Shown: piece by piece, positions 1 through 5,469 of the stretch
Position numbering within the stretch: position 1 is the stretch's first letter
Layout: every line of letters begins with the position of its first letter
Translations under genes and position numbers: made by a program
Source of the DNA: Deltaproteobacteria bacterium
GTDB lineage: Bacteria > Desulfobacterota > Syntrophia > Syntrophales > UBA5619
NCBI GenBank assembly: GCA_021372695.1
Contig: JAJFTY010000041.1
Coordinates: 1 to 6,801, forward strand
Length of the DNA: 6,801 nucleotides
Direction of reading: 5' to 3'
The notes under the pieces: generated by a model
Seen by the model: only the letters and a program-made list of their open reading frames with translations
What the model was told of the DNA's origin: nothing
Database searches by the model: none

Positions 1-582
1 CGCGGCCGCTTTGGCCTGCTGCTCCCGGTATTTCCGGAACTGGGTCAGCATGCTCCGCTCCTGCCTCTTCCGGGCGATCTCGACCAGGACGTTCTTGGGG
101 ACCGTGGGGTCCTGGCGGCACTCGTCCCGGATCTCCCTGGGGAGCCGGTTCAGGGAGAGGGACAGTGAGATGGAAGGCTGCGATTTGCCGATGACGGCCG
201 CAAGCTGCTCCTGCTTGTAGGCGTGGTCGTCCATGAGGCGCTTCAGAGCCTCTGCCTCCTCCACGGGGTTCAGGTCCTGGCGGAGCAGGTTCTCCACCAG
301 GGCGACCTCGGCGTAGTTGGACCCGTCGATGAAGACCGCGGGAACGGTGGGGAGGTTCGCCTTGCGCGCCGCGGCGCAGCGCCTCTCGCCGGCCACGACG
401 TAGACCAGGCTCGTCTCCGGGTCCTGGCGGCAGACGACGGGCTCGATGATCCCCATCTGCGTGACCGAGGCGGTCAGCTCGTCGAGGGCCACGGGGTCCA
501 TGTACTTGCGGGGCTGTGTGGGGTCGGGCTGAAGCTCGGCCAGGGGCACCTGATAAAGCTGATTCTTTTCGTAGGTCGCCAT
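1..582 (-). CDS. ParB/Spo0J-family partition protein, partial (C-terminus beyond left edge)
   Basis: Seen: an uninterrupted 194-codon frame reads from ATG at 582 to the window edge. The N-terminus carries a DPTQPRK motif (residues 20-26). The ParB nuclease/CTPase fold continues with a GERRCAA box (65-71) and an ENLLRQDLNPVEEAEAL segment (97-113). A helix-turn-helix-like stretch follows (about 123-147: KQEQLAAVIGKSQPSIS then LSLSLNRLP). These are the conserved boxes of ParB, the CTP-binding clamp that loads at parS sites and works with the ParA ATPase in chromosome or plasmid segregation; related proteins act as regulators. The canonical GERRxRA box reads GERRCAA here, so the second-motif Arg is Ala (A70). 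No parA lies immediately upstream: the next gene is a transporter 300 bp away. Its codons are clearly more G+C-rich than those of the ABC operon. It could be the chromosomal ParB, a plasmid/ICE ParB or an orphan ParB-like regulator. The family call is firm; the role is not. Confidence 0.9.
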   Translation of the reverse strand, partial: MATYEKNQLYQVPLAELQPDPTQPRKYMDPVALDELTASVTQMGIIEPVVCRQDPETSLVYVVAGERRCAAARKANLPTVPAVFIDGSNYAEVALVENLLRQDLNPVEEAEALKRLMDDHAYKQEQLAAVIGKSQPSISLSLSLNRLPREIRDECRQDPTVPKNVLVEIARKRQERSMLTQFRKYREQQAKAAA

Positions 583-590
583 GATCGGTT

Positions 591-598
591 CCTCCTTT
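591..598 (-). promoter_or_regulatory. Ribosome binding site of the parB-like gene
   Basis: On the minus strand AAAGGAGG lies 8 nt before the ATG at 582. This near-perfect Shine-Dalgarno sequence fixes the start codon. The start also agrees with family alignment, since the conserved DPTQPR box begins about 20 residues in. Confidence 0.85.
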
Positions 599-726
599 CG
601 GGATGAAAGAAAAACCTGTCAAGAACGGGCCGGTGAGCCGCCGGGTTTTGCCCGGAACGGCGTCCGGATGACCTGATCCGCTTCAGCCCCGAAGGGCGCG
701 GCGACGAAGTTCGGAGGAGGAGAGAG

Positions 727-774
727 TCACCCCCACCCCGCGCTCTCCCGTCGATGGGGAGGGAGAAGAGGTGA
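727..774. repeat. REP-like imperfect palindrome
   Basis: Outer arms TCACC (727-731) and GGTGA (770-774) enclose C-rich and G-rich halves. TCTCCC (744-749) pairs exactly with GGGAGA (761-766) over an 11-nt loop. Read on the minus strand it has the look of the dispersed intergenic palindromes of the CTCCC...GGGGTGGGGGTGA type that recur in many proteobacterial genomes. Only one copy is visible here, so repetition in this genome is inferred. Confidence 0.5.
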
Positions 775-852
775 GGCGGCACGCAAAACTAAGGATATCG
801 GGTTGGCACGTTGGCGGAGACGATACAAAAAAACCGTTTGGATATCAAGGAG

Positions 853-872
853 AAAAATGGGGCCGCCTGCCC
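853..872 (-). terminator. Weak candidate terminator after the TauE-like gene
   Basis: Ten bases past the TGA of the TauE-like gene the minus strand reads GGGC-AGGCG-GCCC, then CA and five Ts (857-853). The stem is only 4 bp, so this may not terminate efficiently. An alternative pairing (CCGC 881-878 with GCGG 866-863) is no stronger. Confidence 0.3.
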
Positions 873-882
873 TCTTTGCGGT

Positions 883-1671
883 TCAGACATCCACCAGCAG
901 CTTCATCACCATGATCAAAATGACTCCGATGAAGATTCGCTTGATCCAGACGTTCCCGATCCTGTCGGAATACCGGGCGCCCAGATATGAACCGATGCAG
1001 GAACCTGCAAATATGGCGGGGGCCAAAGGCAGACTGACGGCGCCGTGATAGGCATAGGTGGCTGTAGAGATGGTGAAACTCATTACCGTGCCCACCTTGA
1101 GATTGGCGGCGCTTTCCAGAAATGTCTGACGATAGACAAGAATCATGATGTAAGCCAATAACGTCCCCCCGCCGCCCCCATAAAAGCCGTTGTAGATGCT
1201 CACCAGGAGGACTAAAAAAGCGCCCAGAATGTATCTTCCCGCGGTCAGAGTGCGATTCGTATCTGCCACCACCCCCAACCGGGGATTGACCGCCACGACA
1301 ATGAGCAGGATCACTGTCAGTGCGACAATGAACTTATTGAGGAGTTCCGGGCTGATCTGAAGAGCGAGGTTGGCCCCGATGAAGGCTCCGAACAGAGTGG
1401 GAATGGCGACGATCAGGGCCAGGCGGTATCGCACCATCCCTTTGCGATGAAAGCTGTAGAGGCCTGCCAGTCCGAGTCCGAGGGCTCCCACGCGGTCCGT
1501 GCCGATTGCCGTATGGGGTGGAAGTCCCATCAGGATCATGAGCGGGATGTTGATCAGGCTGCTTCCGCCCACCAGGGTCCCGAAGGAACTGCTGATAGCG
1601 CTGGCGACGAAGATGACGACCATCTGCGTAAGATCCATAGGTTGCCGGAAATACCTTTCTGACCGCACCAT
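883..1671 (-). CDS. TauE/SafE-family (DUF81) membrane permease, putative sulfite/organosulfonate or anion exporter
   Basis: A 262-residue polytopic inner-membrane protein, the usual length for TauE/SafE proteins. Seen: the two internally related halves of this family. The N-terminal half has GGSSLINIPLMILMGLPPH and TAIGTDRVG (about 35-62), the C-terminal half GFYGGGGGTLLAY (162-174) and ANLKVGT (189-195). About 7-8 hydrophobic segments are visible. Characterised relatives move sulfite, sulfoacetate or related anions across the membrane, but many are uncharacterised and the substrate here is unknown. Start choice is uncertain. ATG 1671 is the first in frame, directly after an in-frame TGA, but has no visible ribosome site. 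ATG 1638 (residue 12, MDLTQ) sits just before the first membrane helix, with only a distant AAAGG 15 nt upstream. The gene is divergent from the ABC operon and separated from it by a repeat element, so it is probably transcribed separately. Confidence 0.88.
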   Translation of the reverse strand: MVRSERYFRQPMDLTQMVVIFVASAISSSFGTLVGGSSLINIPLMILMGLPPHTAIGTDRVGALGLGLAGLYSFHRKGMVRYRLALIVAIPTLFGAFIGANLALQISPELLNKFIVALTVILLIVVAVNPRLGVVADTNRTLTAGRYILGAFLVLLVSIYNGFYGGGGGTLLAYIMILVYRQTFLESAANLKVGTVMSFTISTATYAYHGAVSLPLAPAIFAGSCIGSYLGARYSDRIGNVWIKRIFIGVILIMVMKLLVDV

Positions 1672-1706
1672 TGGGTTTCAGTGCGCTTCCCGAAATCCAC
1701 CCGAAC

Positions 1707-1784
1707 GTCACCCCGGCGAAAGCCTGGAACCAGAAATACAAGTAGTTACAAACACTAAACCCCGGCTTTCGCTGGGGCGATGAC
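1707..1784. repeat. Composite inverted-repeat element with GCGAAAGC-core arms
   Basis: The left arm 1707-1727 (GTCACCCCGGCGAAAGCCTGG) and the right arm 1760-1784 are imperfect inverted copies. The reverse complement of the right arm reads GTCA, TCG, CCCCAGCGAAAGCC, GGGG, so the arms differ by a 3-nt insertion and a few substitutions. They are separated by 32 bp. Each arm can fold by itself into a small hairpin closed by a GAAA or TTTC tetraloop. The layout matches the dispersed intergenic palindromes with a GCGAAAGC core common in proteobacteria. It looks like a non-autonomous REP/MITE-like element; no transposase is present. Confidence 0.65.
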
Positions 1785-1800
1785 TTCTTGCGAAGTCGTC
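1779..1800. repeat. Hairpin abutting the composite repeat
   Basis: GACTTC (1782-1787) and GAAGTC (1792-1797) pair around a TTGC loop. The stem extends through a G-T wobble and two more pairs to 1779/1800, giving 9 pairs. It overlaps the end of the right repeat arm and probably belongs to the same element. No T-run follows on either strand, so it is not a convincing intrinsic terminator. Confidence 0.6.
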
Positions 1801-1886
1801 ATTCTTGAAACGCACTAAAACATTTCTTCGACAAGAATGCCAGATTCTCCCTGAATATTTCACGTTCGCCACGGAGCCATCCTTAA

Positions 1887-1923
1887 CTATCATCTTGACA
1901 AAATTTGTCTTTTTGATGATAGA
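1887..1923 (+). promoter_or_regulatory. Promoter with nested palindromic operator ahead of the ABC operon
   Basis: A perfect -35 hexamer TTGACA (1895-1900) is followed after 17 bp by GATAGA (1918-1923), a 3-of-6 match to the -10 consensus. The first gene starts at 1947, giving a leader of roughly 17 nt. Two nearly concentric palindromes cover this promoter: an inner one, GACAAAATTTGTC (1897-1909, 6-bp arms around one A), and outer 8-bp arms CTATCATC (1887-1894) and GATGATAG (1915-1922). A dimeric repressor bound here would block the -35 and -10 elements. LacI- or ROK-type regulators commonly control such operons, but none is encoded in the window. The promoter/operator role is inference. Confidence 0.6.
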
Positions 1924-1933
1924 AAACACCAAC

Positions 1934-1939
1934 GGGGAG
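1934..1939 (+). promoter_or_regulatory. Ribosome binding site of the ABC ATPase gene
   Basis: GGGGAG ends 7 nt before the ATG at 1947 and supports that start. The encoded protein then begins MARVVMENISKCFG, the normal N-terminus for MalK-type ATPases. Confidence 0.7.
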
Positions 1940-1946
1940 ACGAACG

Positions 1947-3059
1947 ATGGCAAGAGTCGTGATGGAGAATATTTCGAAGTGCTTTGGAACAGTCCAGGCG
2001 GTAAGAGATTTCAACCTCACGGTGGAAGACAAGGAGTTCGCCATCCTGGTCGGACCTTCCGGGTGCGGTAAATCCACCGCCCTCCGGATGGTCGCGGGGC
2101 TGGAAGAGCCCACGACCGGAACCATTCATATCGGCGATCGGGCTGTCGACGACCTCCCCCCGAAAGACCGGGACATCGCCATGGTCTTTCAGGAATATGC
2201 CCTTTATCCCCATATGTCCGTTTACAAGAACATGGCCTTTGGGTTGAATCTGCGCAAGCTCCCGGAAAAAGAAATCGATCAGCGCGTCCGGGAAGCCGCG
2301 GAGATCCTCGGTATCCAGGATTTGCTCGATCGCAAGCCGAAGCAACTTTCCGGCGGACAGCGACAGAGAGTCGCCGTGGGAAGGGCCATCGTCCGCAAGC
2401 CGGCTGTCTTTCTCTTCGATGAACCTCTTTCCAACCTGGATGCCAAGCTCCGCGTCCAGATGCGCGAGGAACTCTCCAAGCTTCACGACAGTCTTCAAAC
2501 GACGATCATCTACGTCACGCACGATCAGGTGGAAGCCATGACCATGGGGACGAAGATTGTGGTGATGAAGGATGGTCTGATTCAGCAAATCGGCGCCCCT
2601 TTAGGCGTCTACAACTTCCCCGTCAATCTCTTTGTCGCGGGTTTTATCGGAAGCCCGGTGATGAATTTTATTCCCTGTCGTGTTCTTGCAAAGGATGGCC
2701 GTCTCATGATCGACGCCGAGGCGTTCCAGCTTTCCATTCCTGAGAAGAAGGCTCCCTACTATCAATCGCTGGCCGGCTCGGAGGCCTTTTTCGGTATCCG
2801 GCCCAACGACATCTACGATCGCCTTTACGCGCCGGAACATCTCAGAGGCAACGCCATTCGCGCCGTCGTCAGCGTCATCGAGCCTCTGGGCTCGGAGGTC
2901 CATCTCAATGTGACGGCAGGGAAACATCGTCTGGTCGCCTTGGTGGACACGCAGTCCAGCGTCCGGATGCATCAGGAGATCGAGCTGGCCGTCGATCTGG
3001 ACAAGATGCACCTGTTCGGGAAGGACCCTCCCCACCTCCGGATAAAGACAGAGGTATAA
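1947..3059 (+). CDS. MalK/UgpC-type ABC transporter ATP-binding protein (CUT1 sugar importer)
   Basis: A 370-residue ATPase that would power the importer encoded downstream, acting as a dimer on the cytoplasmic face of the two permeases. All nucleotide-binding elements are intact: Walker A GPSGCGKST (36-44), Q-loop Q82 in VFQEYALYPHMSV, signature LSGGQ (134-138), Walker B VFLFDE (154-159, catalytic E159), D-loop SNLD (162-165) and switch histidine H192. The length and the C-terminal extension from about residue 235 (FIGSPVMNFIPCRVL onward) fit the regulatory TOBE/MOBE domain of the MalK/UgpC/MsmK group, which distinguishes it from short export or amino-acid ATPases. It is the first gene of the operon, whereas many sugar operons place the ATPase last or elsewhere. 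A 137-bp spacer separates it from the binding-protein gene. Class assignment is secure; the sugar is unknown because these ATPases are often shared between systems. Confidence 0.96.
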   Translation: MARVVMENISKCFGTVQAVRDFNLTVEDKEFAILVGPSGCGKSTALRMVAGLEEPTTGTIHIGDRAVDDLPPKDRDIAMVFQEYALYPHMSVYKNMAFGLNLRKLPEKEIDQRVREAAEILGIQDLLDRKPKQLSGGQRQRVAVGRAIVRKPAVFLFDEPLSNLDAKLRVQMREELSKLHDSLQTTIIYVTHDQVEAMTMGTKIVVMKDGLIQQIGAPLGVYNFPVNLFVAGFIGSPVMNFIPCRVLAKDGRLMIDAEAFQLSIPEKKAPYYQSLAGSEAFFGIRPNDIYDRLYAPEHLRGNAIRAVVSVIEPLGSEVHLNVTAGKHRLVALVDTQSSVRMHQEIELAVDLDKMHLFGKDPPHLRIKTEV

Positions 3060-3196
3060 TCCGGGGGACGGTTGAGAAGCAGGGTTCTTCCAAAACGCAA
3101 ATGCCGGGAGCGGCAAAAGGAGGTGGCGGCGGAACTGAACGAAAAGCTTGGATGTCTGAATTCTCCATAACTTTCTTGACTTCTGGGGGTGTGACG
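3060..3196 (+). other. Leader region between ATPase and binding-protein genes
   Basis: This 137-bp gap is the longest inside the operon. It contains a short hairpin (GCCG 3103-3106 with CGGC 3111-3114) and a TATAAT at 3055-3060 that overlaps the ATPase stop codon but has no -35 partner. The frame of the next gene is open back to an ATG at 3101, but the upstream codons encode a Gly-rich stretch and no signal peptide, so I treat this as untranslated leader. No gene is seen. Confidence 0.5.
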
Positions 3197-4474
3197 ATGA
3201 AAAAGCTCTGCATTTTTTCCAGTCTGGTACTGTTTTTCGCCGTGATGGTCAGTGTTGCGCGGGCAGAGGTTGAGCTGACCTACTGGACCCACGAGGACCC
3301 GAACAGAACAGAAATCGAAAACAAATACATCAAAGAATTCGAAACAGCCAATCCAGGGGTCAAGGTAAACAGGGTCAGCAGTCCGTCGGGGAAAATAGCG
3401 GAAAAGGTTCTCACTGCCTTTGCCGCGGACCGGGGCCCGGATATCTTCAACATGGAGATTGAACAGGAGTACGCGTACATCATCAATCGCCGCCTTGCTC
3501 CCATCGATTTCAAGGCAGTCGGGTATCCCAGCGTCAAGGCCATTTACGATGCCTATCTTCCCAGGGTTCTGGACCCGGCTACCTTCGAAGGGAAGCTTTA
3601 CGGGCTCCCGCTGGAATTGACGAACTGGTGCATCTACATCAACGACAGGATATTCAAAGCGGCGGGGCTCAACCCTGCGAAGGATTATCCCAAGACGTGG
3701 GAGCAGATGGTCGAGGTGTCCCAGAAGATCGTCATCCGTGACGGACAGATCATCAAGAGAAGGGGTTTTGACTTCCGTTATCCCTACTATCTGGTTTCCA
3801 TGGTTCCCATGGTCGAACAGCTCGGAGGAAAGCTCGTCAGTGATGATGGCAAGAAGGCGATCGTCAACGACCAGGCCTGGATCAAATTTCTGACCTTCAT
3901 GAAGGAATGGGGTCCGAACGGGAAAAACCTCGGGTCCCCGACCTATACCCCTGCGAGATCGCTCTTCAACAAGGACAAAAACGATATCGCCATGTGTGAA
4001 TCCGGGCTCTACCAGCAGGACAGAATCCGGAAGGACAATCCGGAGTTCTACAACAGCAAGGAATGGAGGGTCATCCCCTACCCGGTGTTCAAGAATGCCG
4101 TCAAAAATGTCGCGGGCAACTATTATGGACATTACCTCGTGGTCAACGCCTCGAAGCCGAAGGAAAATCAGCAGATGGCCTGGAAGCTCATCGGCTATAT
4201 GCTCTCCCGTCCCGAAGAGTACCTCTCGAAAGTGGGCCTGATCCAGCCCACGCTGAAGCTCATGAAGTCCGATACATTCAAGGCGATGCCTTACGCGAAT
4301 GTGTTCAAGGAGGATATGGACAGGGGGCACATCGTCTATTACGGCGAGAACAGCGCAAAGATTCAGGAATGCATCCGGGAGGCTGTCGAGTCCGTCATGC
4401 TGGCCGGAGCCTCGCCGGAACAGGCGCTGGAAAAGCTGAAAAGAAGGGCGCAGGAGGCGCTCGAGGAAAAATAG
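3197..4474 (+). CDS. Extracellular solute-binding protein, family 1 (sugar ABC transporter, periplasmic)
   Basis: A 425-residue high-affinity binding protein that would deliver substrate to the permease pair. The ATG at 3197 is chosen because it opens a classical Sec signal peptide: MKK, hydrophobic core (about 4-20) and an ARA site with predicted cleavage after A23. A GGGGG ribosome site (3185-3189) lies 7 nt upstream. The mature protein starts EVELTYWTHEDPN and continues with features typical of UgpB/MalE-like proteins: FETANPGVKV, a GPDIFNMEI strand-helix segment, LYGLPLELTNWCIYIN and a C-terminal helical region with repeated aromatic residues. Length is normal for cluster B sugar-binding proteins. 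No lipobox is present, so it should be soluble in a Gram-negative periplasm. It is followed by a strong hairpin. The substrate is not identifiable; sugars, glycosides or sugar derivatives all fit. Confidence 0.94.
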   Translation: MKKLCIFSSLVLFFAVMVSVARAEVELTYWTHEDPNRTEIENKYIKEFETANPGVKVNRVSSPSGKIAEKVLTAFAADRGPDIFNMEIEQEYAYIINRRLAPIDFKAVGYPSVKAIYDAYLPRVLDPATFEGKLYGLPLELTNWCIYINDRIFKAAGLNPAKDYPKTWEQMVEVSQKIVIRDGQIIKRRGFDFRYPYYLVSMVPMVEQLGGKLVSDDGKKAIVNDQAWIKFLTFMKEWGPNGKNLGSPTYTPARSLFNKDKNDIAMCESGLYQQDRIRKDNPEFYNSKEWRVIPYPVFKNAVKNVAGNYYGHYLVVNASKPKENQQMAWKLIGYMLSRPEEYLSKVGLIQPTLKLMKSDTFKAMPYANVFKEDMDRGHIVYYGENSAKIQECIREAVESVMLAGASPEQALEKLKRRAQEALEEK

Positions 4475-4485
4475 TGATTTCCGCT

Positions 4486-4528
4486 GGAGACAGGGATGGG
4501 ACTGCCACTCATCCCTGTCTCCCTTTTT
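4486..4528 (+). terminator. Intra-operon hairpin with T-run (partial terminator or mRNA stabiliser)
   Basis: A perfect 13-bp stem, GGAGACAGGGATG (4486-4498) with CATCCCTGTCTCC (4510-4522), extends inward by a G-T and a G-C pair to a 7-nt loop. It is followed by C and five Ts (4524-4528). It starts 11 bases after the stop codon of the binding-protein gene and ends 15 bases before the next start. The structure is that of an intrinsic terminator. Because the permease genes continue in the same direction with no visible promoter, it probably allows partial read-through or protects the upstream message from 3' decay, raising binding-protein output. Confidence 0.88.
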
Positions 4529-4529
4529 C

Positions 4530-4535
4530 AGGTGA
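4530..4535 (+). promoter_or_regulatory. Ribosome binding site of the first permease gene
   Basis: AGGTGA matches the 16S anti-Shine-Dalgarno sequence over six bases and lies 8 nt before the ATG at 4544. It decides the start: an earlier in-frame ATG at 4496 lies inside the terminator stem and would have its initiation region buried. Confidence 0.75.
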
Positions 4536-4543
4536 AAAGGGAT

Positions 4544-5455
4544 ATGAAGAAACGGCTATTCAGCAGGGGCATCGAACATAAAAAGGCACGCTGGGGATGG
4601 ATCTTCATCATTCCTTCACTCGTCTTTTTTTCGCTCTTCAGCTTCTATCCGATCCTCAACGCCCTGTATACGAGCCTGTTCAAGAAGAAGCTGTTATCCC
4701 TGGCCTCCCCCCAATTTGTCGGATGGGACAATTACACTTACCTCCTCCGGTCTCCAGATTTCTGGAACTCCATAAGGGCCACCGTTGTGTTTACCCTGGG
4801 AACCTTTGTCCCGATACTGGTGTTCAGCCTCCTGTTCGCACTGTTCATCATGTCGAGGAAGCGGTTTCAGAAGTTTTTCCAGATGGCCTATTACTCTCCC
4901 GCCGTCTTATCGTCCGTCGTGGTTGCGGCGATTTGGCTCCTCATGCTGGATCCCAGGGGGCTGGCCAATCAATGGGTGAACTTCCTTTTCGATACCCCCG
5001 GCATCGATCACAAGTGGCTTGCCGATTCCACGATGGTTCAGATATCCACGATGCTGGTCTACTTCTGGAAATACGTCGGCTACTTCACCATCATCTTTCT
5101 CGTCGGACTGGGGTCGATTCCCAACAGCATCCATGAAGCGGCAAGGATAGACGGGGCAAGCGGATGGACCGATTTCTGGTACATCACGCTTCCGCTTTTG
5201 AAGCCGACAACGGTGCTGGTCTCCATCATGTCAATGCTCCAGTGCCTGAAAACGTTCAGTACCCAGTACCTCTTCACCCAGGGGGGAGCGCCATTGGAGC
5301 CGATCAACGTCATCACCCTGAATCTCTATAACACCACGATCAGGGATCGCAGCATCGGTCTGGCGAGCGCCATGAGCATCATCCTCTTCTGCATGATGCT
5401 CTTCTTCACGTGGCTGCAGTTCAAGACGTTCAAATCCGAAGAAGTGGATTATTGA
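4544..5455 (+). CDS. MalF/UgpA-like ABC sugar transporter permease
   Basis: A 303-residue inner-membrane permease of the CUT1 family, one half of the translocation channel. It opens with a basic cytoplasmic segment (MKKRLFSRGIEHKKARWGW) and a first membrane helix at about 18-40. The periplasmic-loop motif FVGWDNYTYLL (58-68) is typical of MalF/UgpA-type permeases. About six membrane segments are visible. The EAA loop that docks on the ATPase is intact at 197-221 (HEAARIDGASGWTDFWYITL then PLLKP). It lacks the large extra periplasmic domain of E. coli MalF, so it resembles UgpA and other short relatives. The ATG at 4544 is preferred to the one at 4496 because of the AGGTGA ribosome site and the upstream hairpin. 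The stop is followed 14 bases later by the start of the second permease, implying translational coupling. Confidence 0.95.
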   Translation: MKKRLFSRGIEHKKARWGWIFIIPSLVFFSLFSFYPILNALYTSLFKKKLLSLASPQFVGWDNYTYLLRSPDFWNSIRATVVFTLGTFVPILVFSLLFALFIMSRKRFQKFFQMAYYSPAVLSSVVVAAIWLLMLDPRGLANQWVNFLFDTPGIDHKWLADSTMVQISTMLVYFWKYVGYFTIIFLVGLGSIPNSIHEAARIDGASGWTDFWYITLPLLKPTTVLVSIMSMLQCLKTFSTQYLFTQGGAPLEPINVITLNLYNTTIRDRSIGLASAMSIILFCMMLFFTWLQFKTFKSEEVDY

Positions 5456-5469
5456 AAAGGGACTTTGCC

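Larger units (their letters stand above)
583..882. other. 300-bp non-coding spacer between two minus-strand genes
   Basis: I find no convincing gene on either strand. It contains the parB ribosome binding site, a small hairpin (CCGGG 641-645 with CCCGG 651-655, 5-nt loop), the REP-like palindrome at 727-774, two copies of GGATATC 47 bp apart (793-799 and 840-846) and a weak terminator-like structure just after the TauE gene. A TTGACA hexamer (minus strand, 617-622) has no -10 partner at usable spacing, so the parB promoter is not located. Confidence 0.6.

Noticed and set aside
617..622. A minus-strand TTGACA as the -35 of the parB-like gene.
   Set aside because: The -10 position at 17-bp spacing falls on the ribosome binding site (594-599) and does not resemble TATAAT.
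474..782. A minus-strand open frame of about 100 codons spanning the parB start and its upstream spacer.
   Set aside because: It overlaps the parB-like gene in another frame, has Arg/Ser/Pro-rich low-complexity content and crosses the REP-like palindrome.
857..1048. A plus-strand ATG at 857 with AAGGAG four bases upstream, opening a short frame.
   Set aside because: Almost the whole frame is antisense to the C-terminus of the TauE-like gene and encodes nothing recognisable. The good ribosome-site match alone is not enough.
1782..1797. The hairpin GACTTC/GAAGTC as an intrinsic terminator for either side.
   Set aside because: No T-run follows on either strand, and neither flanking gene ends here. 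Both neighbours are transcribed away from it.
1890..2588. A 232-codon open frame on the minus strand opposite the ATPase gene.
   Set aside because: The plus strand here encodes intact Walker A, LSGGQ and Walker B motifs. The antisense product has no family resemblance.
3055..3060. A perfect TATAAT hexamer at the end of the ATPase gene as an internal promoter.
   Set aside because: The positions 16-18 bp upstream are CCCACCT-like with no -35 match, and there is no TG extension. It is kept only as a remark in the leader entry.
2972..4330. A 452-codon open frame on the minus strand opposite the binding-protein gene.
   Set aside because: It is fully antisense to a gene with clear family motifs and a signal peptide. 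Its translation shows no recognisable domain and no ribosome site, and its length follows from the codon bias of the true gene.
4496..4543. The upstream in-frame ATG (4496) as the start of the first permease.
   Set aside because: It lies inside the 13-bp stem, has no ribosome site and would add 16 residues before the normal basic N-terminus.
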